A stretch of DNA of 64,000 nt from Sclerotiophoma versabilis (lineage: Eukaryota; Ascomycota; Dothideomycetes; Pleosporales; Didymellaceae). Made by a program: the position numbers and the translations under genes. A model generated the notes under the pieces. The model did no database searches. It was not told the origin of the DNA and saw only the letters and a program-made list of their open reading frames with translations. This document shows, piece by piece, positions 1 to 10,417 of this stretch. How positions within the stretch are numbered: position 1 is the stretch's first letter; each line of letters starts with the position of its first letter. Location: positions 1,984,001 through 2,048,000 of the forward strand of contig JAAROD010000058.1 in assembly GCA_012274445.1 (NCBI GenBank). The letters run 5' to 3'.

Positions 1-1260
1 TATTATAATAATACACTATATAAACACTCTAGTATTACTTATACTATAGAACTTATTAAATAATACTATAAGTTTTCTAATATAAAGAATAACGTTACTA
101 AGTTTATTAGAAACTATATATAGTACTAATAGAATAAGTATAGTATATATACTAAGTATAGAGAAGTATAAGTAATAGAGCTACTAACAGTACTATAGAT
201 AAATATTATAATAGATTTTATTATATAGCTACTACTCTCTAAGAACTCTATTATAGAATATACCTATAACTTAATCTTTATTATAGTAGATTAATTTACT
301 AAGTATACTAAAATAATACTATTTAAATATAGCTATACTGCGTAGCAGTTAGCTATAATATTTATTAATTAGATTATTTACTACTATAGAATACCTAAAT
401 TAATTATTAGTAACAGAGATAAGCTTTTTATATTAAACTATTAGACTATAATACTTACTATATTAAGTACTAAGAAAAAGCAATTTACAGCCTATTATCT
501 GCAGACAGATAGATAAATAGAAAGAATAAATTAGACTATAGAAATATACCTTTAAATCTATAGTAACTAGAAATAAAATAACTAGGTTTTACTATTACCT
601 ATAGTATAAATTATATATAATAATAAGTTATTAGAAGTAATAGGTATAATACTATTCTTTGCAAACTATAGAAGACACCTAAATCTTTTTACTTAATCTC
701 TTAATTACCTTATTTAGACAGAATTAGTAATAGCTTTAGTAGTTAGACTAAAGAAAGTATACTAGAAATTACTTAAAAACATTATATAAGCTTAGGAATA
801 AGCTATTTTATATATTAATTAGAAATAAAAAATAGTACCTTAGCTAAAAGAAGAGAATAAAGTCTATCTTCTTATAAAAATCTTAGAATATAAAAAGTAA
901 TAAAAAAACTAGAGAAAGTTAAGGTTAGACTATTTTTTATTTCGAAATAAATTAGCCTAGTTAACTATTAACTTAAGCTACCTAAGAATATAAAAATCTA
1001 TCTAGTATTCTATATTTTGCTATTAGAACCTACTAACCTAAGAATACTAATCTAGAAAGACTTTTACTACTAAGCTAACAGTAATAATAAGTAGAAAGTT
1101 GAAAAAATAATAATATATTAGAAAACTAAGACAGGTATTTAATACCTAGTTAAGTAGTTAGGTTACCTAGAATTAGAAAATATATAAGAACCTTTAATAT
1201 ACCTTATAAACTACTACTAATTAGTATAGAGGTACTATAATTTATAATAGACTTTTTAAT
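1..1260 (+). mobile_element. RIP-degraded Ty3/gypsy (chromovirus-like) pol 3' end: integrase and chromodomain
   Basis: Reading through many TAA/TAG stops on the + strand gives an integrase-like order: an 'IDF' start near 210, a 'VDxFTK' stretch near 290, an 'RDKLF' stretch near 415, and 'QTDR' followed by 'ERIN' near 500-535. These fit the catalytic core of Ty3/gypsy integrases. From about 1090 to 1240 a chromodomain-like stretch follows ('VEKI', 'YLVKQLGYLELEN'), which is the hallmark of chromoviruses. The stops are mostly explained by CAA/CAG or TGG codons hit by C-to-T or G-to-A changes, as in RIP. The element runs off the left edge, so LTRs and the rest of pol are not visible. It cannot be functional. 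Family call fairly sure; borders are not. Confidence 0.75.
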
Positions 1261-1629
1261 AAGCCTAAGAGTAGCCTAGGTTATAGAAGAGGTATATATA
1301 CCTATTAATACTGCTAGATAATCTATCTTCTTAGTAAGATTTAGTTCTTCTAATTCAGCTAATTTATTTACTATACACAGCGCCTTTTACTGTGCGTAAT
1401 TCTTAGCTTATTTTAGAATCTTCTTATTTTATAACAACTGCGTAATAACAGTTACTAATAAGGTTTTATCTTCTTCTACCTTCTTTTTATACTCTTTATA
1501 AGTATAGTTTAGTAACTTCTATAATATACTCTATAAGCAAGTAGTGTATATAGGTAAGTAGCACACTTTTACTAAGACTACACTAAAACACTACTTCTCT
1601 ACTAATACCTTAACAATAGCGCTAGCTAG

Positions 1630-3260
1630 ACGTGTTAAAAGAAGCTTAAATATAGCTTATAGTTTAAGCTCTTAGAATTAACTCTAAGCTCTCTGTAAAA
1701 TACGCTGTAGCTATTTATAATATCTCTAAAACTATACTATATAAATAACACACTAGATAACCTTTATATACTAATACTATAGCTAACTTATAGAACCTAA
1801 CTAATACTAAGAAGTAGGTAATTATTAAGTATATACTTAAGCTAGTTGCGTAAGAATTTCCTCTTTAGCTTACAGCTATAGCTAATATAGCTAATTCTTA
1901 ATATACTAAGTATAGTCTAGGCTATATTAGCCTAAACTAGCCTAGTATATTTATTAAGCGCTAACTAAAGCTTATAATAAAGTTTAATTAAAAGTTTAAC
2001 TATAAGAGAGCCCTTTACAAGAATTCTAAGATAATCTAGAGCTAGTTTAGCCTAGTAGCTAATATTAAAGCTAAGTATAGTATTTAAGACAATAACACCT
2101 ATAACTTTAATAAGGCTAGCTTTATAATAGGTGTTATATTAATAGAAGTAGTTATTATAGCTTTAAAGTAATAAGAATAGCTAAAGGTAGTCTAGCTAGG
2201 TAATAGGGAGTAGATAATAGTTATATAGAGCGTTAATGCTAAAGGTTAAGCTATTCTACTCTTTATTATTTTTAAAGTATACTACTACCTCTCTTCCTAG
2301 TATAAAGAGAGGGACCTACTATAGAATTAGAAAATTAAAGTCTCTAATAATAGCTAGACTACTAATAAGCTTAGTCTAGACTAGCTAAAGCACTTTAATA
2401 CGTATATAAAGAAGTGTACTATTAGTACCTACTGTCTACTAGTTATTAATAGCTATAAGAGCTATAACTTACTTATATTCTAGTAATACTATAAGAATAA
2501 TAAGATTATTACTACCTATATACCTTCTTACTTATTACACCTTCTATAGCCTCTTAATATAGGTTGTTTTACCTCTTTAAAGAAGGCGTATAGGTGCTAA
2601 GCTAAAAATCTTAACTATAACTAGATTAACTATATTATAAAGGTTAAGTTTCTACTATACTTTATAGCAGCCTTTAAGGCTTTATTTACTTCTAGTAATA
2701 TCTAAGGAGAGTTCTAAGAGGCTAGACTAGTTCTGTTTAACCTAGAATAGGTTAAATTAACCCTTAATATAAAGCTGCGTACTCTATTACTATAACTCTC
2801 TATTAATAATACACCCTAGTAGTTATAGACCTCTAGTAATACTCTAGAACTTAGGTTATAATTAATGCTTATAAAGATAAGAATTTAGAGGTATATAGAT
2901 AGCTTACCTACCTCTATAGTTAAGGCGTTTAAGAAGGTCTTAAAGAGGGTAGTAATAATTATATATAAGCTAGTATTAGTGTAATAGAAGATTACTAAGC
3001 TTTAAGTAGTAAATAAGGCTACCTTATACTAGAAATTATATAAAAGGAAGTAAATTAAGGTAGAAGAGACCCTTATAGTTAAAGAGAGCTAGTAGATAAC
3101 TACTCTTAAGAAGTTTAGAGCGCGTAGTAATAGTAAGAAGTAGAAAAAGAGAGTATGCGCTAAAGAGGCTAAGTTCTCCTAATAACACTGTAGACAGTAT
3201 AGAGAGACTAGGCATAACACGCAAATATATAAGAATAAAGTAAAAGAGGTTTCTAAGTAA
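1630..3260 (+). mobile_element. RIP-degraded Fot1/pogo (Tigger-like) DDE transposase
   Basis: Read through stops, the + strand shows the domain order of fungal pogo-family transposases. A helix-turn-helix region lies near 1640-1860 ('KLSVKYAVAIYNISKT'). A DDE region follows at about 2040-2700, with 'SLVANIKAKY', 'NFNKASF', 'GNRE', 'TNKL' and 'HLL.PLNIGCF' in the expected order. A basic tail lies near 3060-3200. The expected catalytic acidic residues fall in RIP-altered codons (for example 'NFNKA' where 'NFDEA' is usual). Stops are frequent, so it is dead. Terminal inverted repeats were not resolved, and the element ends are approximate. Confidence 0.75.
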
Positions 3261-3269
3261 TATTAGAGG

Positions 3270-3960
3270 TTATTCTGCCCTGTGCAGTGTTATAGTAGGT
3301 TATTATAGGCTATAATAGAGTAGGTTTTAGTATAGTCTTAGTAAAAGCATACTGCTTACCTATATATACTGCTTACCTATAAGGTACGTTAATATATTAA
3401 TATAAGGCTTTCTAGCCTTTATATACTTAGCATACTTTAGATACTTTATAGTATTTAGTATAATATAGTACTTATAGCCTTTAAAGAAATAATAGTTATA
3501 GAGGACTTTAGTAGAAGTATTAGCTTAATAAATTTCTAGACTAAGTTAAAGGTTACAGGTATAAGAAGACATCTTAATATACTAGTTACTAGATATAGAA
3601 ACAAGCTTAGTTTTATATAAGCCTAGATTCTAGTTATATAGTTTAAGAATAAACTTAAAGAAGGAGAAGAATAGTGTTACAATCCTGTGCAGACAAAGCA
3701 GCATAGTAATTAAGTAGCTAACTACAGCCTTTACCTACAAGCTAGGGGCAGAGCTAGGAAGAATCTCTCTTTGTATAGTTACGTAACATGCTTATTAATA
3801 AGTATAATATATATAACTTCCTTGTTAATAAGTATTATATATTACTGCTTATTAATAAGTAACGCTATGTATTTTATTAGACTAACTCTAGTTACTTATT
3901 AATAAGCATTATCTCCTAGCAAGTATATAGTTAGTAGGAACACAACCCTTATAGTTTGTG
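3270..3960. other. AT-rich repeat-derived stretch at the left border of the gene island
   Basis: No readable gene. A short direct repeat of 'tactgcttacctata' occurs twice near 3347-3380. A cluster of palindromes sits at 3791-3906 (separate entry). Composition changes to normal gene-island DNA around 3960-4050, which marks the isochore border. Confidence 0.5.
3791..3906. repeat. Cluster of four CTTATTAATAAG palindromes
   Basis: The perfect palindrome CTTATTAATAAG is at 3791-3802, 3848-3859 and 3895-3906. A one-base variant, CTTGTTAATAAG, is at 3821-3832. Four copies within 116 bp are more than AT-richness alone would suggest. They could be subterminal repeats of a lost DNA transposon; no matching partner was found elsewhere in the window. 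Confidence 0.7.
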
Positions 3961-4279
3961 TTCAACCTTGTCAATCAAGTTTGTCTTTAGAATCTCAACC
4001 CAACTCTTGAGCTAGATAGTCTACTCTATACTACTCATTGTTACCCCTATTGTTACGGTGTTTCACTAGGCAATAACCTGACCCGATCTACTGCGCGCCG
4101 TTCATACCCGAGAACCAACAGAATCAGTGCTTACGGTCTTTGACTAAAGTACGACTTCAACAGGAACCTCTGGTCTAGGCTGTTAAAATCAGGCTATTCT
4201 CACTTCGCACATCAATTTCTAGTATAACGTATGTTCTGTTTTCTGATATATCTATCGTGATACTTGCAGAGCACTTTGA

Positions 4280-4910
4280 TTAAGAATCAGCCGGCTTGTC
4301 TGGATCTCCAATCTTCCAGCCAGCACACTCAGTGCGTCCGTTTGAAGTACCCCAGCTCTCACACTCGCCTGCCTTCGGATTTGGCGTGCACGTCTTGCCA
4401 CTGCTGTCAATAATCTGGCAGATAGAAACCCTAGTGCACATTAGTATACTTCTGGCTGTATATGCTAACAGTTGGGACATACGCAGAGTCGTTGTCGTCT
4501 TCAGAGTAGCAATCGTCAGATGGCGTAGTTGTAGTGCACTGAGAGCCTACAAAACCGAAAATGGTTTGACCGTTCGCAGTTGTGTGAATCTATAACAATC
4601 AATGCCAATTGTTAACTATTAATGAAAAGTTACAACTTACAACTAGCGAGTCGCTAGGGCCAGGCTTCTGGCCCATCAAGCAGGAAGTTGGGAACTTGGC
4701 TTGGGTAGTGTACTCGTATTCACCAGCAGTCATGTCCTGCCATTCCGAGGCAAGCTCTTGAACGTTCAATCTAGAGCCGTTAGGACATCTTATGGCTCCC
4801 TGAATATCTTGACCAATCTCAGTACAACCGCCAACCCCGTTGCAGACCTTTGGGTTCCACGCCGCGAGCACGTAGGGAATGATAGCGGCAGTAGCGAGAA
4901 TAGAGCGCAT
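4280..4910 (-). CDS. Small secreted cysteine-rich protein (candidate effector), 175 aa, three exons
   Basis: Exons are 4641-4910, 4483-4589 and 4280-4430 (minus strand). The introns are 51 and 52 bp with GTAAGT...TATAG and GTATGT...CACTAG ends; the second carries ACTAAT as branch site. Phases (0, then 2) join cleanly with no internal stop. The start is the first ATG, followed at once by a hydrophobic signal peptide (about residues 1-17, ending VLAA). The mature protein has ten cysteines (23, 29, 42, 77, 108, 117, 130, 140, 149, 161), an even number that suits disulfide bonding, and no transmembrane segment. It lies only about 300 bp from RIP-degraded DNA, the typical setting of effector genes in fungi with AT isochores. 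I recognise no family. The secreted nature is well supported; the effector role is inference. Confidence 0.85.
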
Positions 4911-5486
4911 GTTTGCAAGGCTGCAGGAGATTAAAGTCTGTTAAAATGCAGATTACACAGATCTAATCAATAAGTGTTGTGAAAATAAGAAGTATAAGAG
5001 TGTTAACCTGATTATGTATTGCAACGACACTCTTATAGCATAGCATTAATTCTAATCGCCTTCCTTGAATTTCTCCGCCAGAGTCCGCATCTACAATTTA
5101 ATAAGATAGCCGGCATGTTCCATTACGCCGGTGTTAAGACTTGAAAAGGGCCGTTTTATCTCCGTAAAACAAGTCTGAAATTCCAAAATCAGTGGATGAG
5201 TACATAAATAAGCAAAGATCGTATTCCTTAATATATGACATGCCTAAACAGAATGAATTCAATGACTATTGTAGAAATTTCAGGGAGCTAATTAGTTGAG
5301 TCAGGTTGAGTATTTGAGCTTGGACCTTTCATGCGCTACGGTAATTGCAATGGCCGAAACAAAATTACTGTACTTGTGTACGGCCACAATAATTCCGCCG
5401 GCCAGATTCTGCTCCGTCGGAATATTCCTGTCCAAACCATGCTGAAAATCATTTCCTGGCGCTGCATGGAAGATGGGCGGAAACAC
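4911..5486. other. Intergenic DNA upstream of the secreted-protein gene
   Basis: Normal composition, with no convincing gene on either strand. A minus-strand open stretch at 5301-5534 has no recognisable family and ends inside the inverted repeat. This segment should contain the promoter of the secreted-protein gene, but no specific element stood out. Confidence 0.4.
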
Positions 5487-5705
5487 TACCGTAGAAATTC
5501 GATTCTTTCGCCGAACGCTACCAAGGGGTGGCACAGGCCGGATAACCTTAGATAATCAAACAGGTTTCATATTAGATGCCCCTAGATCATGTAAACAATA
5601 GCCTATGCCTGTTTAGGGATTTTCCTTCGATCATTAGAGCAATTCTCCATTATTAGCCAGCCGCCCCTTGGTAGCGTTCGGCGAAAGAATCAAATTTCTA
5701 CGGTA
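5487..5705. repeat. 46-bp inverted repeat flanking about 127 bp
   Basis: The left arm 5487-5532 and right arm 5660-5705 are reverse complements with only two mismatches over 46 bp. The matching core reads TTCTTTCGCCGAACGCTACC on the left arm. Similarity stops sharply at both ends of the arms. Between the arms a smaller pair (aaacagg near 5558, cctgttt near 5607) could form an inner stem. It could be a small MITE, a solo inverted duplication, or the ends of a deleted DNA transposon. No target-site duplication was identified. Confidence 0.8.
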
Positions 5706-6430
5706 AGATCAGCGAGAACTGGATTTTTGGAATTCGCCCAGGTAGTTGCACGTGAACAATCGCTCTTAACGCTATTCGACTAGCCAGCACCCAGTGCCGG
5801 CAGACTTGATAAGGATCACTGTTCATGGCACACTGACATTTATACCGGAAGCCTGAACCAAAGCAACCCCAGAGAGCACCGCGCAGATGCTCGATACCTT
5901 TAGGAGCGAAGTCAAGGATAGAAATCAAGAATACCGCGGAGATCGTCTACTATTAATGGTAAAGTACAACAGAACATAGGCATCGGTTATAAGGCAAGAG
6001 CAGCGGCCAAGGAAGTAGTAGAATTAGGTAAGACTAACCTACAGTTAATAAGGCAACTAAAAATACAGGATTAGTATAAGAATCTAGCTTTAGTTAATAG
6101 TATTTACTCTACGCTATTGCCTATAGAGTATATTAATAATTATTTAGTTCGTTTAAAAAGTAGGTACATATTTTAGTTATTCTAGCTATTTAGAATAGTA
6201 CTTTCTATTTAGGTCTTAGATTTTAGTTTCTACTTATATTTAAGTCTTCTTTTTATATAAAGTAAGCTAAATAAGCTAGTTTCTAAGTAGCTACTTAGCT
6301 ACTAATTAAGTAATGCTAGAGAGATAATTCAACTAAATAAAGTAGGCAGAGAAGCGCTACTCTGTATTGCTAACTAGCTAGGGAGTAGCAGGGGTACGGG
6401 CATAGCTTAACAGTTAAGCCGCCTGGATAG
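5706..6430. other. Non-coding transition with a RIP-like patch
   Basis: 5706-5950 has normal composition and a minus-strand open frame (5698-5928) that I cannot assign. From about 6010 to 6340 the sequence becomes TA-rich and CA-poor, like the flanking isochores, which indicates a small RIP-affected repeat inside the island. No gene supported. Confidence 0.4.
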
Positions 6431-7900
6431 GCTCAGTGTTAGCGGAGGCAGTAAGTAGAACATTACAATTCTGCCGGTGGGAAAGCGAGGGTTATGGCAT
6501 GGACTGCGGCACGGAGTGGGTTACAAGCAGTGTTCAGGGAGAGGCCCGCAGAGGTACGAGGGTGTGCAGGAGGAGTGAGTTGGATGCTCACGCGCGGCGT
6601 TGGTTGTGGATGCTGCGTTGGTCACGGCGTATGTGATGTGACGCTGTGTTGACGGAGTGGAAGCTCTGGAGAGAGCGGCCTTAGATGTAGCATTCTTTGT
6701 GCGGCTGCACAAGACCCAGACTTACCTCCGCAGTAGGGTGGCGAGAGAGTAGGCGAATGGCAGTTCATCCAGCAGGGGGTGGGGGTGAGGATGTTGAGTA
6801 CTGGAAGGAGATAGAGTTGATGAAAGTGCGGAAGGATGGAGGTCCTTCGCGAGGCGGTGGTTACGTGCTGTATGGGTATGAACAGGCAGTGGGGGATGTT
6901 CCTTGGTGGAGGGAGCGAATGATGGGAAGCTACCCCTTCCGGAAGAGGTGGTGAGGGATGAAGTAGGCGCGGTGCGCGGTGGTAGGTGATGCGGAGGAGC
7001 GGGCAGGCAGAGGGCTGTGTTGCGTATCGGGGGAGGGGGGGGGGGGCGTGACAGGTGCGGAGTCTAGCGCAAGTGCTTCTGAACTAGGTGGCTGAACAGG
7101 CACGAGCAGAGGAGCTGCGGAGCGGGAGATGCATAGGTGCGCGTAGGATGCGAGTAACGGAGGACATGTGTAGCGAGACAATGATAAGAAGACAGGAAGG
7201 AGTGGAAGGCTCCGTGCAGTATCAGGGGGGATGGTGTAGCGGCGCACAGGTAAGCCTAAGTCGTTTTTGGAGCGTGAAAGTGGGATGAGGGACGAAGGAT
7301 GAGTGTCCGGGGTGGATTTGGGGGTCTGCTGCGTTGCAAGCTTCTAACGTGTTCTTCTCCTCTCTGTCTTTGCTGTTCAGGCAGGGGTTGTTGGGTAAGG
7401 CTCTAGAGTTGGGCGGAGGCTGGTGCGGGAAAAAGATCGGAGCGAGTGGGGACGAGGGCAGTTGTGGAAGCGAACGCGGTGGAGGACGTATTAACGAACG
7501 TTGTCTGATCGATTGTGAGCGTTGGAGCGCTGGGGTTACACACCGCAAGCAGGTCGGAGCGGTGACGGTCAACCGTGGGCGTTCTTCCCTAGACTCTGTA
7601 CCCCTACCCCCGGAGGAACGGGGCAGAAGCAGATAAGAGACATTGCGGGGATGGACAAGCCGTGGTGCAAGGGGGTTGTTGCGGCTGCTACAGGTGTTTT
7701 GTGTTGGTGGTGTTCGAAGGGGCTAAGTGTTGCGTGTTGTCTTAGCGTGGAGCGGCCTGAGTGCGGTGCTATGGCACGGGGGGAGCGAGTGCTGGCACAC
7801 TCCAGCTCACTAAGCTGGCTCAGATCTTGCTATTATGATTCCTTTATATGTGAGGTGAGCCAGGTGAGCCAGTTCCTTACTAGCTGGCTAGCACTTGCCA
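6430..7900. other. G-rich, strand-skewed segment without a convincing gene
   Basis: The + strand is conspicuously rich in G and in purine runs, with a run of 12 G at 7035-7046. Open frames exist on both strands, but they are proline/serine-rich or glycine/arginine-rich low-complexity reads with no recognisable domain, and are most simply by-products of high GC. There are no RIP stops, in contrast to the DNA on both sides. A non-coding transcript, a GC-rich insertion or an old terminal region of an element are all possible. Confidence 0.4.
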
Positions 7901-7915
7901 ACTAAGTAGGGTGTG

Positions 7916-8470
7916 TCATGGATATAACGGGGCCGGACCAACAACCGATTTTGCTTCCTTGCCTGCTAGGTCGACGTTGATGGCTTTACAAATTAGAATC
8001 GGGAAAGGTACTTTGATGCGAACTTACGATAAAGCAGATCATTCCATGCTTTGTCGATTTCTGGACTCGGCGGCCCGACATACTGAATCTGTCCAGGCTC
8101 AATTTGTCTTGCCCACATTACAGATTCATTTAATTGAATTTATCCTGTGAAGACGACCTCATCGAGCTCAATATCTAACCGTCAAGGTTCTATTTCATCA
8201 GAATTATAAACATTAGGCATGTGGAGCTCTCTTACCGAGATCTGTCTTGAACCCTGAGGCATAGCTTGGCCGCTCGTGAGCTAAGATTTTGAAACTTGCC
8301 GGGGAAAGAACGATAGCATAGAGTGCAAATGATAATGAAGTCATTTGGTTTCGAGAGAATTTCTTGCAGACGAAACCGTTATTGTCTTTGAGGTCATCAT
8401 CTTCTTGAGGTAGAGGTGAGTATGACATTTCCCCTCTGCTACCATGGATTGCTTTTGACGTCGAAGCCAT
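7916..8470 (-). pseudogene. Broken UstYa-like (DUF3328) oxidase gene, 5' part only
   Basis: UstYa-family proteins are membrane-anchored oxidases/cyclases in fungal RiPP and other biosynthetic clusters. From ATG 8470 the frame shows the usual cytosolic 'YSPLPQEDDD' and one membrane segment ('SLSFALYAIVLS'), then 'YASGFKTDL', and stops at 8213. In another frame the family pattern resumes: 'ELDEVVFTG', 'VGPPSPEIDKAWNDLL', then a 44-bp intron (GTAAGT...AAG, branch CTAAT), then 'INVDLAGKEAKSV'. A TAA at 8140-8142 can come from CAA by a RIP-type change. The gene ends near 7916, before both HxxHC catalytic motifs, so it is inactive. An upstream in-frame ATG at 8527 also exists. The family call rests on several collinear motifs. 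Confidence 0.75.
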
Positions 8471-8942
8471 GTTCAAAAATGGTTGATACTGAATTATCAA
8501 TATCAAAACATCCAAGCATAAATGCATCTACGGGCCAAGGTTCTAAATAAGAGAGGATATCCGAGGGTCCGGATCTAACTAGACGTTGCTCAGTCTCTTT
8601 TTTCCGAGCTCGGATCTGATACTATCCGCTTACCTACCAAAGCAAATCAATCAACGAACGCTTGCGACGGATCATCTACCGAGCTCTTTGCGCAACGATC
8701 AATTGAAACAGGTCAATGTGCTGAGTTTACCAATGCTCATTTGCTTCGCCAGTTGATTGGACAGCGCTATTGCCATTGCCGAGCTTCCTGCCGCGGGTAT
8801 GCTATGTGCAGCGCACGTATTCGCAAAATACTATAAGTCTAGGCCGTACTAATAAGGTAGAGTTAGGCTGCCTTTTAGGGCAAATGATAGGATTTGCCCC
8901 TAGGAGTAAGAAATAGTTTAGTTATAATAATCAAGTGTTTAC
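8471..8942. other. Intergenic stretch between two pseudogenes
   Basis: No gene seen. Composition is normal up to about 8820 and becomes TA-rich from there into the 3' end of the methyltransferase pseudogene, suggesting another small RIP-touched segment. The upstream region of the UstYa-like remnant lies here. Confidence 0.35.
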
Positions 8943-9663
8943 TTAGGTAGGGCGCTTACTTATAAAACGCGCTATATAAGGACAGTAACTTCCTTGGGGT
9001 AGCTTCTTAATATTCGTCATCCCAAGCTGCCGCGGTATAGAGTCGATCAGCTTGTAGCTGTAGTCCATGAGAGTACATCCCACCGAAAAGGGAGGTCTCA
9101 TGAGAAGAGCGGACTCGCGTCGGAATCCGCCTGGGTTGCTTTTTACTTCGGATCGCAAACAGTCATATTTGCTAATCTTCATGTTATAGTCCGCAAAGCA
9201 TTGCGGAGTGCAAGCACGAACGCCAATGAATATCCGCCCCGAGTCCAAACCCAGGGCAATATTCTCCCATATGCCCCTTAAGTCCTCGACGGTGTGTGCG
9301 TGGTCGAATACCCAGTTGGCCATACGGAAAGGTCTGAACGCCCAGCTCCACTATTGGCCTAGCTCCATTGCCCACGAGCCATCGGATGCGGCTTTTCGCA
9401 GAGTTTTGGCCTTCAAGATCTCTCCCAATCTGTGACATCGAGTCCGAGATATTGACCACATCTACTTGTTTGGCTCCGCGCTTGACTGCCTCAGGAGCGT
9501 ACACTCCCGGTCGATCGCCAATACCTAAAATGGTCAAGCCAGTACAGTCTCCCAATGCAGTCTAAATAAATTCTGCCTCCAGGCGAGCGACAAGAAGATT
9601 CGCGTAGCCATTATACTCTATAGCCATCTCCTTATATTGTTCCTTTTAACCTGCGCTAGTCAT
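8943..9663 (-). pseudogene. RIP-damaged class I SAM-dependent methyltransferase
   Basis: From ATG 9663 the minus strand encodes a methyltransferase-like protein of about 240 codons: 'YKEMAIEYNGYANLL', a motif I derivative 'ILGIGDRPGVY' (usually GxGxG), 'ISDSMSQIGR', 'WLVGNG', then in another frame 'ANWVFDHAHTVEDL' and 'PPFSVGC'. Codon 6 is TAA (9646-9648) and codon 34 is TAG (9562-9564). Both are what CAA and CAG become after CpA-to-TpA mutation. A frameshift of a few bases lies near 9322-9335. The gene is not functional. It is single copy in this window, so RIP seems to have leaked from nearby repeats. It may have belonged to the adjacent cluster. Confidence 0.8.
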
Positions 9664-10206
9664 AATGGCGACCCAGTGGTCCTCTAAAGAATCGAATTGT
9701 GATTAGTCTCCAAAGATATTGCAGCATCTTTTCCAGACTATTGAAGCGTATAGGGTTGCTCCCAGATAAAGAGATTCGAAAGTGGAGGTATTGAAGCTCG
9801 CTGAAGGCCTTATTTATGTAATTCTCAGGATTACCTGTAGCGATGATATCAACCCGTTGCCTTAGCGCTCTACAATGACAGTCGAAATTCTTTGTCGAAG
9901 CCCTATATTTCAAAGCGTACAAGCCACGTTGAGACGAGCTCAAAAGCCAGCATTAGATAGTGTCCTGCAGCGTCTGTAGCGAGCCGTACCTTCGTGACGA
10001 GACAGAACTTTCAAGCCACTGGATCGTTCCACGCCAGTGCGGGATACGTGTCCACTTAAGAACGCATACCCATGCATAATACCGTGTGAGGACACGGTTG
10101 TGCTGCAGGCGACCTGTTGTGCAGCTGCACTCATATCCGATAGCCTCGCAGCATGACGACATATCTGGTGTGGAGGGAGGCATGAAAACCTTTTCCGCAC
10201 GATCAT
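9656..10206 (-). pseudogene. Unresolved gene fragment, possibly F-box/LRR-like
   Basis: Two minus-strand frames (about 10183-9953 and 9943-9656) appear to be parts of one former protein. The later part reads 'AFSELQYLHFRISLSG' and 'FNSLEKMLQYLW', reminiscent of leucine-rich repeat or F-box proteins of fungi. No full domain or catalytic motif is visible, and the 3' end overlaps the start of the methyltransferase pseudogene. Family suggestion is weak. Confidence 0.3.
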
Positions 10207-10417
10207 GGGCAGGTTTTTGGTCCGAATATACTATCCGAACTTCGTGTCTCGTATTCTCAAGTCATACCATGCCGATCGTGTAGAGTTGTCGAAGAATATT
10301 TTATTCCACCTTTTATATTGTAACACCCAGCAGCCCGCACGCACCCGTCAAAAAGATGAAGTAATCTCAGAATAATCCAGCACGGGCAACTGCCACACAA
10401 ATCGTTCATGATTGATT

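Noticed and set aside
3036..3224. Minus-strand hydrophobic 62-codon frame
   Set aside because: It is antisense to the basic tail of the degraded pogo transposase.
6436..7905. Many open frames on both strands in the G-rich block
   Set aside because: High GC lowers stop frequency; the translations are low-complexity and no frame is favoured.
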